Below are positions 8,302 through 16,544 of a DNA stretch of 64,000 nt, in pieces. The position numbers and the translations under genes are program-made. The notes under the pieces are model-generated. The model saw only the letters and a list, made by a program, of their open reading frames with translations. It was not told the DNA's origin and ran no database searches. The stretch's first letter is position 1. The number at the start of each line of letters is the position of its first letter. The DNA comes from Gemmataceae bacterium (GTDB lineage Bacteria > Planctomycetota > Planctomycetia > Gemmatales > Gemmataceae), in the NCBI GenBank assembly GCA_009692065.1, contig SHZY01000003.1, positions 1 through 64,000 on the forward strand. The letters are read 5' to 3'.

Positions 8302-9119
8302 GGCGTGCGTACCTGCGCCTCAACGGCTTGACCGAGCGTGTCGAGCACCGCGAGCCGCCCGCCGTACGTCTTACGGAGGTTTTCCTCGGTGAACACGCTG
8401 CGTGTAGCCCCGGCCGCGATGAGACGCACGTTGAGCAGGGCGAGTTGATCGAAGTAGACCGGCACGGTGCGCAGGTCGTGGTGGACCACCAGCACGGTCT
8501 TGCCTTGCTCGCGCAATTGCACCAGCAGTGCCAGGATGGCGCCCTCCGTGGCCGCATCCACGCCTGCAAATGGCTCATCCATGAAGTAGAGATCGGCCTG
8601 CTGAGCGATGGCGCGGGCCAGGAAAGTCCGCTGCTGCTGTCCGCCGGAAAGTTGGCCGATCTGGCGACCTTCAAGGTCGCGCAGACCCACCATATCAAGG
8701 CATTGCCGGGCCCAGGCCTTTTCGCCGGCGCCGGGCCTGCGGAACCAGCCGAGGCTCCCGTAAGTCCCCATCAGCACCACGTCGAGCACGCTCACCGGGA
8801 AATCCCAATCGACACTCTCACGCTGAGGCACGTAGCCAATTCGCTTACGCTCGCTGGCAACCGACTGACCGAAGATTCGCACCGACCCACTCACGAGCGG
8901 AACCAGGCCGAGCATGGCCTTGATCAGCGTGCTTTTCCCCGCTCCATTCGGCCCGATGATGCCAAGCAGGCACGGCTCCGTCAGCGTGAGATCGACATCC
9001 CAGAGCACCGGCTTGCGATGGTAGGCGACCGTGACGTCGTGAACGTCGAGAATCGGCGCTTTGACGGCTAGCTTGGACCCCAGGTCGGGGGTCGCTGGGG
9101 TAGGGTGCATTAAGTTCAT
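8298..9119 (-). CDS. Metal ABC transporter ATP-binding protein
   Basis: A 273-residue ATPase if started at the ATG at 9119 (MNLMHPT); the ORF track begins at a TTG 22 codons earlier. It has Walker A 'GPNGAGKST', Q-loop '[13 protein letters not shown]', signature '[15 protein letters not shown]', Walker B '[12 protein letters not shown]' and the switch His in 'VVHHDL'. 'VPQR..VDWDFP' is typical of Mn/Zn importers of the MntB/ZnuC group. It lies between the binding-protein gene and the permeases, and the exact start is uncertain. Confidence 0.92.
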   Translation of the reverse strand: MNLMHPTPATPDLGSKLAVKAPILDVHDVTVAYHRKPVLWDVDLTLTEPCLLGIIGPNGAGKSTLIKAMLGLVPLVSGSVRIFGQSVASERKRIGYVPQRESVDWDFPVSVLDVVLMGTYGSLGWFRRPGAGEKAWARQCLDMVGLRDLEGRQIGQLSGGQQQRTFLARAIAQQADLYFMDEPFAGVDAATEGAILALLVQLREQGKTVLVVHHDLRTVPVYFDQLALLNVRLIAAGATRSVFTEENLRKTYGGRLAVLDTLGQAVEAQVRTP

Positions 9120-9191
9120 CGAAATATCCGTCCGTTTAGTCACAACATCAAAGGCGTGTGCACACATCTTCAGTGTTACGGCCAAACCACC

Positions 9192-10175
9192 CTATTTGAG
9201 CGCCGCGACGATGGTGTCGACATTGTGCCGAATCATGCCGATGTACGTGCCCTCCGGCGTGCCTTCCTTGCCCATGGCGTCGGAGAACAACTCGCCCCCC
9301 TGAATTGCCTCATGGCCGCGCGCCTTGCAGCCTTCCAGAAGCGACTTCATGTTGCGTTGATTAACGCTGGTCTCGACGAACACGGCCTTCACCTTGCGCG
9401 CGACCATGAACTCGACGATCTGGTTGATGTCGCGCAAGCTCGCTTGCTGGTCGGTGCTGATGCCCTGGATGCCCTTGACCTCAATAACGTAGGCACGGCC
9501 AAAATAGCGGAAGGCGTCGTGAGACGTAATCAGGACGCGTTTTTCCTTGGGCTCAATCGAGGCGATTTTATTGATAGACTCCTCGTGAAGCTTGGCCAGC
9601 TCCGCGCGGTAGGCCTCGGTTCGCTTCTTGTAGGCGGCCGCGTTGGTCGGATCGTAGAGCGCGAGCGCATCACCGACGACGCCGGCGACCTGGCTCCACA
9701 GAGATACGTCAAACCACACGTGCGGATCGGGATGTTTGTCTTCATCTCGGAGAATGGATTTTGCCGGCAGATACTCGGCCACGGGAAACGCGGGCTTCTT
9801 GCGGGATACTTGTTCCAGCGTGTCGGTCATTTTTCCTTCCAGGTGCAGGCCTGAGTAGAAGATGACGTCGGACTCATTCATTTTCGCCACGTCGGCGGAT
9901 GTCACCTTGTAGAGGTGCGGATCGACGTCTTCGCCCATCAACTGCTCGACCTTTACGAATTCGCCGCCGATGTTGCGGACGATATCCCCGACCATGCCGA
10001 TCGTGCAAACGACCTTGATGGGCATGGCCCCCTTGTGCGTGAACGGTACCGTGACCTTCTTATCAGCGTGTGTGTGTAAGCCATCGCCGTTGTTGGCGAC
10101 CGGATCGCGCGTGCAGCCAAGAAGTGAAATCGATACCAGGCAGCTAAAACCGAAAAGTAGTATCAGTCGTTTCAT
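9192..10175 (-). CDS. Metal ABC transporter substrate-binding lipoprotein (ZnuA/TroA/MntA family)
   Basis: A 327-residue cluster A-I binding protein. The ATG at 10175 (MKRLILLFGF) gives a lipoprotein signal peptide ending in lipobox LLGC, and AAAGGTG lies at the right distance upstream; the GTG 12 bases earlier in the ORF track is less likely. Metal-site segments are visible: 'VDPHLYKVTSADVAKM', 'DPHVWFDVSLW', 'ITSHDAFRYFGRAY' and a Glu/Asp pair near the end. A short His-containing stretch (GDGLHTHAD) follows the lipobox. It is first in the operon and directly behind the DtxR-like box, so it probably captures Mn, Zn or Fe for the importer. Confidence 0.93.
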   Translation of the reverse strand: MKRLILLFGFSCLVSISLLGCTRDPVANNGDGLHTHADKKVTVPFTHKGAMPIKVVCTIGMVGDIVRNIGGEFVKVEQLMGEDVDPHLYKVTSADVAKMNESDVIFYSGLHLEGKMTDTLEQVSRKKPAFPVAEYLPAKSILRDEDKHPDPHVWFDVSLWSQVAGVVGDALALYDPTNAAAYKKRTEAYRAELAKLHEESINKIASIEPKEKRVLITSHDAFRYFGRAYVIEVKGIQGISTDQQASLRDINQIVEFMVARKVKAVFVETSVNQRNMKSLLEGCKARGHEAIQGGELFSDAMGKEGTPEGTYIGMIRHNVDTIVAALK

Positions 10176-10216
10176 GGGACCAGACACCTTTGAATTAGCG
10201 GCAGCTTATCAAACAA

Positions 10217-10230
10217 TAAGGTACGCCTAA
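10217..10230. promoter_or_regulatory. DtxR/IdeR-type operator overlapping the metal-transport promoter
   Basis: TAAGGTACGCCTAA agrees with 13 of the first 14 positions of the DtxR/IdeR consensus TWAGGTWAGSCTWACCTWA. The remaining five positions do not match. It covers the predicted -10 of the promoter for the binding-protein gene. Confidence 0.6.
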
Positions 10231-10246
10231 ATCGCCACGGTGTCAA
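10218..10246 (-). promoter_or_regulatory. Predicted promoter of the metal ABC operon
   Basis: On the complement, TTGACA (10246-10241), a 17-base spacer and TACCTT (10223-10218) lie about 45 bases before the start codon at 10175. The -10 is inside the DtxR-like box, so repressor binding would block polymerase. Confidence 0.6.
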
Positions 10247-10336
10247 GGTCCGGTTAGCGATAGTTTTTGACCCATCGCGGCGATGCGCGCTCCGCCTTCA
10301 CCGCCGGGTCCGTGTGACTTGCAGTTGTTGATTCTC

Positions 10337-11140
10337 CTACCAGCCGTTCCTCTGAATCTGCTGCCACAGCCGATCGATCGCTTGCCGCAGCTCCGGCGTC
10401 GCGCGCTCGCGCTGCTCCATCAGGTAATCGCGGGCCGACAGACCCATGATGAGCAGGTCCTGCTCGACAATGCGCCGCACGAGCGGATCGGCGTCGAGCA
10501 GCTTGGTGGCCTGGCAGATCGGCCGTGGACCGGGGCGGATGGCCGCTTTCTCGGTAGCTTTTGCAAGCTTGCCCTCTTTATCGATCAGCAGCTCGGCGCT
10601 CACCTGCCCGTTGCCTCCCTGCATGACGGTCGCTCGGCCGGTGGCCTTGTTGTCTTCGTACGCGAACTCCTTCGCCATCACCTCGAACTTGAACATGCCG
10701 TCCTGGTGAAACTCCGGCGTCAACGTCAACCACGCTGCCAGCAGGGTCTTGGCTTCCTTGTCATTCTTCACGGCGGCATGATTGGCGCGGAAGAACTTTT
10801 CCAGCGTCTTGGCGTCTTTCAGGTGCTGCAACTTGCCTTCCTTGGTGACGGCGAAGATGTTGGAGGCGGACAGGCCTTCGGGCATGATCCTTGCCACCGG
10901 ATAGATCCGAAAGCGGACGATGACCATGTGATGCTCGGGGAACACCGCGTTGACGGCGGCGCCGGCCTGAAGCGTGACCTCGCCGGCTTCCTTGCCGAAT
11001 TCCATTTTGTCGATGTGCTCACGCACCAGTACGACTGACTTTGGCATCGGCTTGGGTTCCTCCTTGTCCTGTGCCCATAGCGGCGCGAGGACGCCGAGAC
11101 AGCAGATCATCGCCGCCGTGAACCATTGGTGTAGCTTCAT
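10337..11140 (-). CDS. Secreted protein of unknown function
   Basis: A 267-residue protein starting at the ATG at 11140, with AAAGGAG before it; the ORF track extends 44 residues further without support. Residues 1-22 (MKLHQWFTAAMICCLGVLAPLW) form a signal peptide cleaved after WAQ. The mature part is charged, alpha/beta-like and rich in Lys and Glu, with 'VTLQAGAAVNAVFPEHHMVIVRFRIY'-type strands and the helical end 'RQAIDRLWQQIQRNGW'. I do not recognise a family. It is a single gene, divergent from the DUF1501 gene. Confidence 0.75.
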   Translation of the reverse strand: MKLHQWFTAAMICCLGVLAPLWAQDKEEPKPMPKSVVLVREHIDKMEFGKEAGEVTLQAGAAVNAVFPEHHMVIVRFRIYPVARIMPEGLSASNIFAVTKEGKLQHLKDAKTLEKFFRANHAAVKNDKEAKTLLAAWLTLTPEFHQDGMFKFEVMAKEFAYEDNKATGRATVMQGGNGQVSAELLIDKEGKLAKATEKAAIRPGPRPICQATKLLDADPLVRRIVEQDLLIMGLSARDYLMEQRERATPELRQAIDRLWQQIQRNGW

Positions 11141-11270
11141 GACTCGCTCCTTTGAAGTAAAGACCGTTGCTTGAATGTCTGAATTGAATTGACCCCGTGG
11201 GCGTATTGGATTAGTTTTAATGTTATCCCTGCGGCGGCTTGCCGCACAATGATCTATTCGAGGTGACTCC

Positions 11271-12638
11271 ATGCTGCGACTGGATGCACAAAAACCGGCC
11301 CGCTTCTGCGACGGCCTGATCCGCCGTGATTTCCTGCATGCCGGCGCGATCTCGGTGCTCGGCCTGACGCTGGGCGATTACCTTGCCGCACAGCAGAGCG
11401 GCCAGGCCGATCGCGACGTGAATTGCATCATGCTGTTCCTGGTCGGCGGCCCCAGCCACATTGACACGTGGGACCCGAAGCCCGACGCGCCGGTCGAGGT
11501 GCGCGGACCATTCCAGCCGACGGCAACCAACGTGCCGGGCATGCGCATCAGCGAAACCTTTCCGCGCATGGCTCGTCATGCCGACAAGTTCTCGCTGGTT
11601 CGTTCCGTTTATCACACCGCCGCGGCTGTACATGACACCGGCCATCAGATGATGCAAACCGGGCGTCTATTCACTGGCGGCATCGAGCATCCCCATATCG
11701 GCTGTGCCCTGGGTTACGTCAAAGGCCAGCGAGCCGAGATGCCGGCCCACGTACTGTTGCCTCGCCCGATTGGCCGCACCGGTGGCAACCTGCCGCATGG
11801 GCACACGGCGGGTTATCTGGGCCGAGCGCACGATCCGTTCATCCTCAACGCAGATCCTGCCGTGCCCGACTTCCAGGTGCCGGACCTGCTGCCCCCGTCG
11901 TACATTTCGCCGATCCGCGCCGACCGACGCCAACGGATGCGTGACGCCGTCGATGCCTCTCTGGATGCCTTCGAACACAATCAACAGGCCCGCCAGCTCG
12001 ACGGCAACTTTCAACTCGCCTACCGGTTGATGTCCAGCCCGCGAGCGCGCGAGGCGTTCAACCTGAACCAGGAATCGCCGACAATGCGCGACCGCTATGG
12101 CCGCACACGCTTTGGACAGAGTTGTCTGCTGGCCCGCCGCCTGATCGAACGCGGCGTGCGCTTCGTCACCGTCAACATGTTCGAGACGGTCTTCGACGAA
12201 GTCACCTGGGACATCCATGGCTCGCGGCCCTTCACCGACATCGCCCAAATGTCGCGCGAGGTGGTGCCGAACTTCGACCGCGCCTACTCCGCGCTGCTCG
12301 AAGATCTGACCGACCGCGGCCTCTATTCCAACACGATGGTCACCGCGATGGGCGAGTTCGGCCGCACGCCGAAGATCAACCCCGCCGGCGGCCGCGATCA
12401 TCATCCGGGCGTCTGGACCATCTTAATGGGCGGCGGTCCAATTCGCGGCGGCCGCGTCATCGGCGAATCCGACGAACTCGGCTATCGCCCGAAGTCGCGC
12501 CCCGTCACCACCGGCGAAGTCGCGGCGACTCTGTACCGCGGCCTCGGCCTCGATGTACATCGCGAGCTGCCGGGACCGCAGGGGCGGCCGATCCCGCTCG
12601 TCGATTTTGGGGTGCAGGCGATTCGGGAGTTGTTCTGA
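11271..12638 (+). CDS. DUF1501 family protein (Tat-exported, sulfatase-like fold)
   Basis: A 455-residue DUF1501 protein. The N-terminus has a Tat-like signal ('CDGLIRRDFLHAGAISVLGL', then LGDYLAAQ). Family markers include 'CIMLFLVGGPSHIDTWDPKP', 'GPFQPTATNVPGMRISE', 'VTAMGEFGRTPKINPAGGRDHH' and the C-terminal 'GRVIGESDELGYRP'. In planctomycetes these proteins are usually encoded beside a DUF1549/DUF1553 cytochrome-like partner and are thought to act outside the cytoplasm, although the reaction is not established. Here the expected partner is at 14014, separated by a REP-flanked cassette. Confidence 0.93.
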   Translation: MLRLDAQKPARFCDGLIRRDFLHAGAISVLGLTLGDYLAAQQSGQADRDVNCIMLFLVGGPSHIDTWDPKPDAPVEVRGPFQPTATNVPGMRISETFPRMARHADKFSLVRSVYHTAAAVHDTGHQMMQTGRLFTGGIEHPHIGCALGYVKGQRAEMPAHVLLPRPIGRTGGNLPHGHTAGYLGRAHDPFILNADPAVPDFQVPDLLPPSYISPIRADRRQRMRDAVDASLDAFEHNQQARQLDGNFQLAYRLMSSPRAREAFNLNQESPTMRDRYGRTRFGQSCLLARRLIERGVRFVTVNMFETVFDEVTWDIHGSRPFTDIAQMSREVVPNFDRAYSALLEDLTDRGLYSNTMVTAMGEFGRTPKINPAGGRDHHPGVWTILMGGGPIRGGRVIGESDELGYRPKSRPVTTGEVAATLYRGLGLDVHRELPGPQGRPIPLVDFGVQAIRELF

Positions 12639-12657
12639 CCGGCGCTTGCAAGTTGCC

Positions 12658-12701
12658 GGGGGGGCGAGGCTCCTGCCGAGCCGCGAAGTCCGTTGTAACC
12701 C
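12658..12701. repeat. Family C REP, single copy upstream of the cargo ORF
   Basis: ggggcgaggctcctgccgag is continued by ccgcgaagtccgttgtaaccc. It matches one half of the REPIN at 13911-13989 in the same orientation as that element's left arm. It lies between the DUF1501 stop codon and the strong Shine-Dalgarno of the next gene. Confidence 0.85.
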
Positions 12702-12729
12702 GTCGCATCTCGTGCTGGAGGAGCCCGAA

Positions 12730-13402
12730 ATGAACGCCGCTGAGTTACGAGAAATTCCCCTTGCCTCGGACTTCAAAACTGGCTTGGGGGGAAATCAGCT
12801 CATACCTCGCCAGCATCATGCAGGAGCGGCCGATCATCAATCTACTTGCGAACTGCCTGTGGAAGCAGAAGCCCAAGTATGCGTATGCGCTTGAGAGGTA
12901 TGAACATCACGATTTGACGGTGAATGGCAAGCACCTCGAGTTCAAGTTTAATTACGACACGTGTGCTGAAAAATTGAAAAAAGAATTGGGCAAGCTTGGT
13001 GAGAGCCTCACTGGAAAACCCACTGTCGAAACGAAAGGAAATTGGGGCGTCGCGCCGAGGATCTGGAAGGATCTAAGCCAGAAAAAACCTCATTTGTTCG
13101 TTTGGATTATCTGCGAGCGTGATTTGGGATCGCTGAGTAGGGACGAGCTCGAAAGGATATGCTATTATGAACCGCTGCTGAAATACCGGCGCTCCAATCC
13201 GTACAAGACAGGTCGCGAATTTTTGGGGACAGTTGACGGGTTCCTGGGAATACTCCAGGGGCTCAGGCCGTTCTCTGTCTTGCCGGCGGAAATCAAAACG
13301 AACGGCGACTTTCCGTCAATCTATCACTTTAGAATCTGTGAATTCCTGCAACCTTTAGGCTCGGCGGGAGCCTCGCCCTCCCGATCCGCGTGCCAGGGAT
13401 AA
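12730..13402 (+). pseudogene. Unknown protein (possible PD-(D/E)XK-like core), apparent +1 frameshift at a G6 tract
   Basis: A strong Shine-Dalgarno (GGAGGAG) precedes ATG 12730, which reads MNAAELREIPLASDFKTGLG. The frame then breaks at the six-G run 12786-12791, and the adjacent frame continues as EISSYLASIMQERPIINLL. Skipping one base joins them into about 223 residues. The ORF track's TTG at 12761 has no good ribosome site. 'HHDLTVNGKHLEFKF' has a D...ExK spacing that could be a nuclease core, but this is only a guess. The last residues (GSAGASPSRSACQG) are encoded by the REP at 13358. Codon use and AT content are richer than in the neighbours, which suggests acquired DNA. It may be intact if the G-run is a sequencing error. 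Confidence 0.6.
13358..13382. repeat. Family C REP, inverted copy
   Basis: GGCTCGGCGGGAGCCTCGCC followed by CTCCC is the reverse-complement orientation of the copy at 12658. The two thus bracket the frameshifted ORF, and this one lies 24 bases before the RAYT start codon and encodes the ORF's C-terminal residues. Confidence 0.85.
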
Positions 13403-13406
13403 CGAC

Positions 13407-13889
13407 ATGAACAGCCAGGGCAAAGACCACGGCAATCTTGCGAACCGAAAACATCCCATGCATGGCGTCCTCTTCGTGGACGGCCAACCGATAATTATTT
13501 TTGACACTGTTTGTACCAAGGATCGATCACCGTGGTTGGCCAGCGATGCGGTGCATCAATTACTTCGGGAAATCTGGCAGGAGGCGAGCGCGTGGTGGAT
13601 GGGAAGGTATATGATCATGCCGGATCATATACACTTCTTCGCGGCCGCTACCGAGTCAACGATTGCTTTCGATAGTTGGGTCAAATACTGGAAATCCCAG
13701 TTTACGAAGCGCCACAAGGTGCCGGAACATCGTTGGCTGACCGACCACTGGGACGTTCGCATCAGAAACGAAACTGCGTACGAAGAGAAGTGGGATTACG
13801 TCTTGCAAAATCCTGAGCGCGCGGGTTTGGTCGCCAAACCCAAAGATTGGCAGTGGCAAGGTGTCATTCACGATTTGCCATGGAAATGA
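13407..13889 (+). CDS. REP-associated tyrosine transposase (RAYT, Y1/HUH family)
   Basis: A 160-residue single-domain Y1 transposase. The HUH motif is 'MPDHIHFF' (about residue 72), and the nucleophile Tyr is in 'YVLQNPERAGLV' (about residue 131), a signature of RAYT/TnpA_REP proteins rather than classical IS200. Such enzymes nick and move REP palindromes as single-stranded DNA. The gene is directly flanked by family C REPs (13358 on the left; a REPIN at 13911 on the right, 22 bases after its stop), which are therefore its likely substrates. Length and both motifs look complete, so it may be active. Confidence 0.88.
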   Translation: MNSQGKDHGNLANRKHPMHGVLFVDGQPIIIFDTVCTKDRSPWLASDAVHQLLREIWQEASAWWMGRYMIMPDHIHFFAAATESTIAFDSWVKYWKSQFTKRHKVPEHRWLTDHWDVRIRNETAYEEKWDYVLQNPERAGLVAKPKDWQWQGVIHDLPWK

Positions 13890-13910
13890 TCCAGATTGCA
13901 CGAATTGGTC

Positions 13911-13989
13911 GGGAGGGCGAGGCTCCTGCCGAGCCACGGAACGCCAAGTTACAACGGGCTTCGCGGCTCGGCAGGAGCCTCGCCCTCCC
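13911..13989. repeat. Family C REPIN: two inverted REPs
   Basis: Two exact 25-bp inverted REPs (13911-13935 and 13965-13989; arm GGGAGGGCGAGGCTCCTGCC then GAGCC) enclose a 29-base centre with acaacgggcttcgc. It lies just downstream of the RAYT and extends into the 5' region of the PSD1 gene, which explains the spurious N-terminus in the ORF track. Confidence 0.9.
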
Positions 13990-14013
13990 ATCCCAGAAAT
14001 GAATCGGAAACCC

Positions 14014-16467
14014 ATGAACACAATACTTTTAACGGCCGCCTTACTTCTCCCTGGCCAACCATCGCTGCAAATCCAGCCGCCCGCCGTCACGCTCACCGGC
14101 CCCCAGGCGACGCAACGCTTGATCGTGCTACGGGCCGAGAACAACGAGATCGTCGGCGACATCACGCCACGCGCCGAATTCTTCTCCTCCAACCCGAAAG
14201 TCGCGACCGTTGACGAAACCGGCGTCGTCAAGGCGATCGGTGATGGCGAAACTAACATCTCCGCGGCCCATGATGACATGCGTGCTGTCGTGAGGGTCAA
14301 AGTCGAAAAGACGCGTGAAGCGTCCACCGTAAGCTTCGCCAACCACGTGATTCCGTTGCTGACAAAGGTCGGCTGCAACTCGGGCGCATGCCATGGCGCG
14401 CTGGCCGGCAAGGGAGGCATGAAGCTCTCGCTGCGCGGCTACGATCCGGACGCCGATCATTTCGTGCTGACCCGGCAAGCCGGCGCCCGCCGCGTCAATC
14501 GGCAGGAACCGGCGCGTAGCTTGATGCTCATGAAGCCGACGCTGGCGCTGCCGCACGGCGGCGGCTTGAAGCTGGACGTCAAGTCGCCCGAGTTTCGCGT
14601 GCTGGCCGACTGGATTGCCGAGGGGGCGCCGGGCGTTTCCAAAACCGAAGCGAAGATTGAACGCATCGAGGCGTTTCCGCCGCGCGCGACGTTGAAGCCG
14701 CAGGACCAACTGCAAGTCGTCGTTCGCGCCTGGTATTCCGACGGCCACTCCGAAGAAGTGACGCGCTGGGCCCGCTATGGTAGCACGGAGGACCTGGTCG
14801 CCGGTGTCGATGACTTGGGCCTCGTCAAGGTTGCGGGCCACGGTGAAGCTGCCATTTCGGTGATCTTTGCGAATCAGGTGGCGCTGGTGCGCGTTGCGTC
14901 GCCATTCGAAAACAACGTCAAGCCGAAGGTATACGCGCAGTCGCCTCGCCATAACTTCATCGACGATCTCGTCGTCAAGAAGCTCGCGGCGCTCAAGATT
15001 CCGCCATCGCCGCAATGCTCGGACAGCGAGTTCATTCGGCGTGCGTACCTGGATGCGATGGGAGTGCTGCCTTCGCCCGACGAAGTGCGCAAGTTCACGA
15101 GCGATCCGCGCAAGGATCGACGCGCCAAGTTAATCGACGCAATCGTGCAGCGACCGGAGTTCGTCGATTACTGGACCTACAGGTGGTCCGACCTGCTGTT
15201 GATTTCAAGCCGCAAGCTGCCGCAGCCTGCCATGCGGGCGTTCTATCAATTCGTGCGGCAAAGCGTGGCTGACGACAAGCCGTGGGACCGGTTCGCACGC
15301 GATATCCTCACGGTGCGCGGCAACACCTTGCAGAACGGCCAGGCGAATTACTTCATGCTCCACAAGGACATCAGCGTTTTAAGCGAGACGACGGCGTTGA
15401 CATTCATGGGCATGTCGATCATGTGTGCGCGGTGCCACAACCATCCGCTCGAGAAATGGACGCAGGATCAATACTGGGGCATGGCCAATCTGTTTTCGCA
15501 AATCGCGATCAAGAACGGCGAGCGCGCCGGTGAGTTCAGCATTCAATCGACTGGCGAAGGCGACGTCGCCCATCCGCGCCGCGGCATCGCCATGGCCCCA
15601 ACCCCGCTCGATGGTAAACCTCATGCCGGCGCAAAAGATCGCCGCGAGTACTTCGCTGATTGGCTCACGGCGCCCGACAATCCGTATTTCTCCAAGGCGC
15701 TCAGTAATCGCGTCTGGCGCAACTTCCTTGGGCGCGGACTGGTGGAAGCCGAGGACGACCTGCGGCAGACGAATCCCGCGTCGAACGAAGAGCTGCTGGA
15801 CGCGCTGGCACGTGATTTCGTCAAGAACAAATACGACATCAAGCATCTGATCCGCTCGATCATGAACTCGGCCGCGTATCAGCGTTCTGCTATGCCGCAA
15901 GCGGCGAACAAGGGGGATGATCGTTACTACTCACGGTATCTCATTCGTCGACTTCCCGCGGAAGTCGTGCTCGACGCCTACAGCGATTTCACCAAAGTGC
16001 CGACTGCGTTCACGAAAGTCGCCGTCGGCTCCTCCGGCGGCGATGCGGCGACCGCGGATTATCCGCTGGGTACCCGCGCTTTGCAACTGCCCGATACGCA
16101 GCTCGTCTCGCAATTCCTCGACGCCTTCGGCCGGCCCGAGCGCGGCCAAACCTGTTCATGCGAACGGCAGCAGGAATCGAGCGTCACGCAAGCGCTGCAC
16201 CTGAACAACGGCCAAACGCTGAATGATAAGCTGCGCAGCAAGAAGTCGCGCGTCGAAGAATGGCTCAACGAGAAGGTCGGCGACGATGAGGCGATCCTCC
16301 GCGTATTCAGCCTTGCCCTCTCGCGTGCCCCGAATGACGCAGAGCTGGCACGCTTCCGCAAGCTGATGGCCGAGTCGGCCCGCGATCCGCAAGTGGGGCG
16401 CCGCGAGGTGCTGGAGGACCTGTGCTGGTCCGTGCTGACGAGCCGGGAGTTTTTGTTCAATCGCTGA
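14014..16467 (+). CDS. DUF1549/DUF1553 (PSCyt2/PSD1) cytochrome-like protein with Ig-like domain
   Basis: An 817-residue exported protein. It starts at MNTILLTAALLLPG (signal peptide); the ATG at 13999 is an alternative, and the longer ORF reads through a REPIN. After a Big2-like Ig domain ('VDETGVVKAIGDGETNISA') comes a planctomycete cytochrome-type segment with the spaced Cys motif 'GCNSGACHGALAGKGG'. Then follow DUF1549 ('FIRRAYLDAMGVLPSPDEV', 'MCARCHNHPLEKW') and DUF1553 ('NPYFSKALSNRVWRNFLGRG', 'RRLPAEVVLDAYSDFTKVPT', 'SLALSRAPNDAELARF'). It is the usual partner of DUF1501 genes, and its biochemical role is unknown. The DUF1501 gene is 1.4 kb upstream across the RAYT cassette. Confidence 0.92.
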   Translation: MNTILLTAALLLPGQPSLQIQPPAVTLTGPQATQRLIVLRAENNEIVGDITPRAEFFSSNPKVATVDETGVVKAIGDGETNISAAHDDMRAVVRVKVEKTREASTVSFANHVIPLLTKVGCNSGACHGALAGKGGMKLSLRGYDPDADHFVLTRQAGARRVNRQEPARSLMLMKPTLALPHGGGLKLDVKSPEFRVLADWIAEGAPGVSKTEAKIERIEAFPPRATLKPQDQLQVVVRAWYSDGHSEEVTRWARYGSTEDLVAGVDDLGLVKVAGHGEAAISVIFANQVALVRVASPFENNVKPKVYAQSPRHNFIDDLVVKKLAALKIPPSPQCSDSEFIRRAYLDAMGVLPSPDEVRKFTSDPRKDRRAKLIDAIVQRPEFVDYWTYRWSDLLLISSRKLPQPAMRAFYQFVRQSVADDKPWDRFARDILTVRGNTLQNGQANYFMLHKDISVLSETTALTFMGMSIMCARCHNHPLEKWTQDQYWGMANLFSQIAIKNGERAGEFSIQSTGEGDVAHPRRGIAMAPTPLDGKPHAGAKDRREYFADWLTAPDNPYFSKALSNRVWRNFLGRGLVEAEDDLRQTNPASNEELLDALARDFVKNKYDIKHLIRSIMNSAAYQRSAMPQAANKGDDRYYSRYLIRRLPAEVVLDAYSDFTKVPTAFTKVAVGSSGGDAATADYPLGTRALQLPDTQLVSQFLDAFGRPERGQTCSCERQQESSVTQALHLNNGQTLNDKLRSKKSRVEEWLNEKVGDDEAILRVFSLALSRAPNDAELARFRKLMAESARDPQVGRREVLEDLCWSVLTSREFLFNR

Positions 16468-16472
16468 GTTTC

Positions 16473-16532
16473 ATATAGCCCGCCGTTTACGGCGGGTGTG
16501 TAGAAAGACCCGCCGTAAACGGCGGGCTATAT
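16473..16532. repeat. Perfect 25-bp palindrome (family F)
   Basis: The arms 16473-16497 and 16508-16532 are exact reverse complements (atatagcccgccgtttacgg then cgggt) around a 10-base centre. Each arm also contains its own small hairpin, CCCGCCGTTTACGGCGGG. It fills the gap between the PSD1 gene and the cytochrome/WD40 gene. Confidence 0.85.
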
Positions 16533-16544
16533 GGCGAGGGTTCT

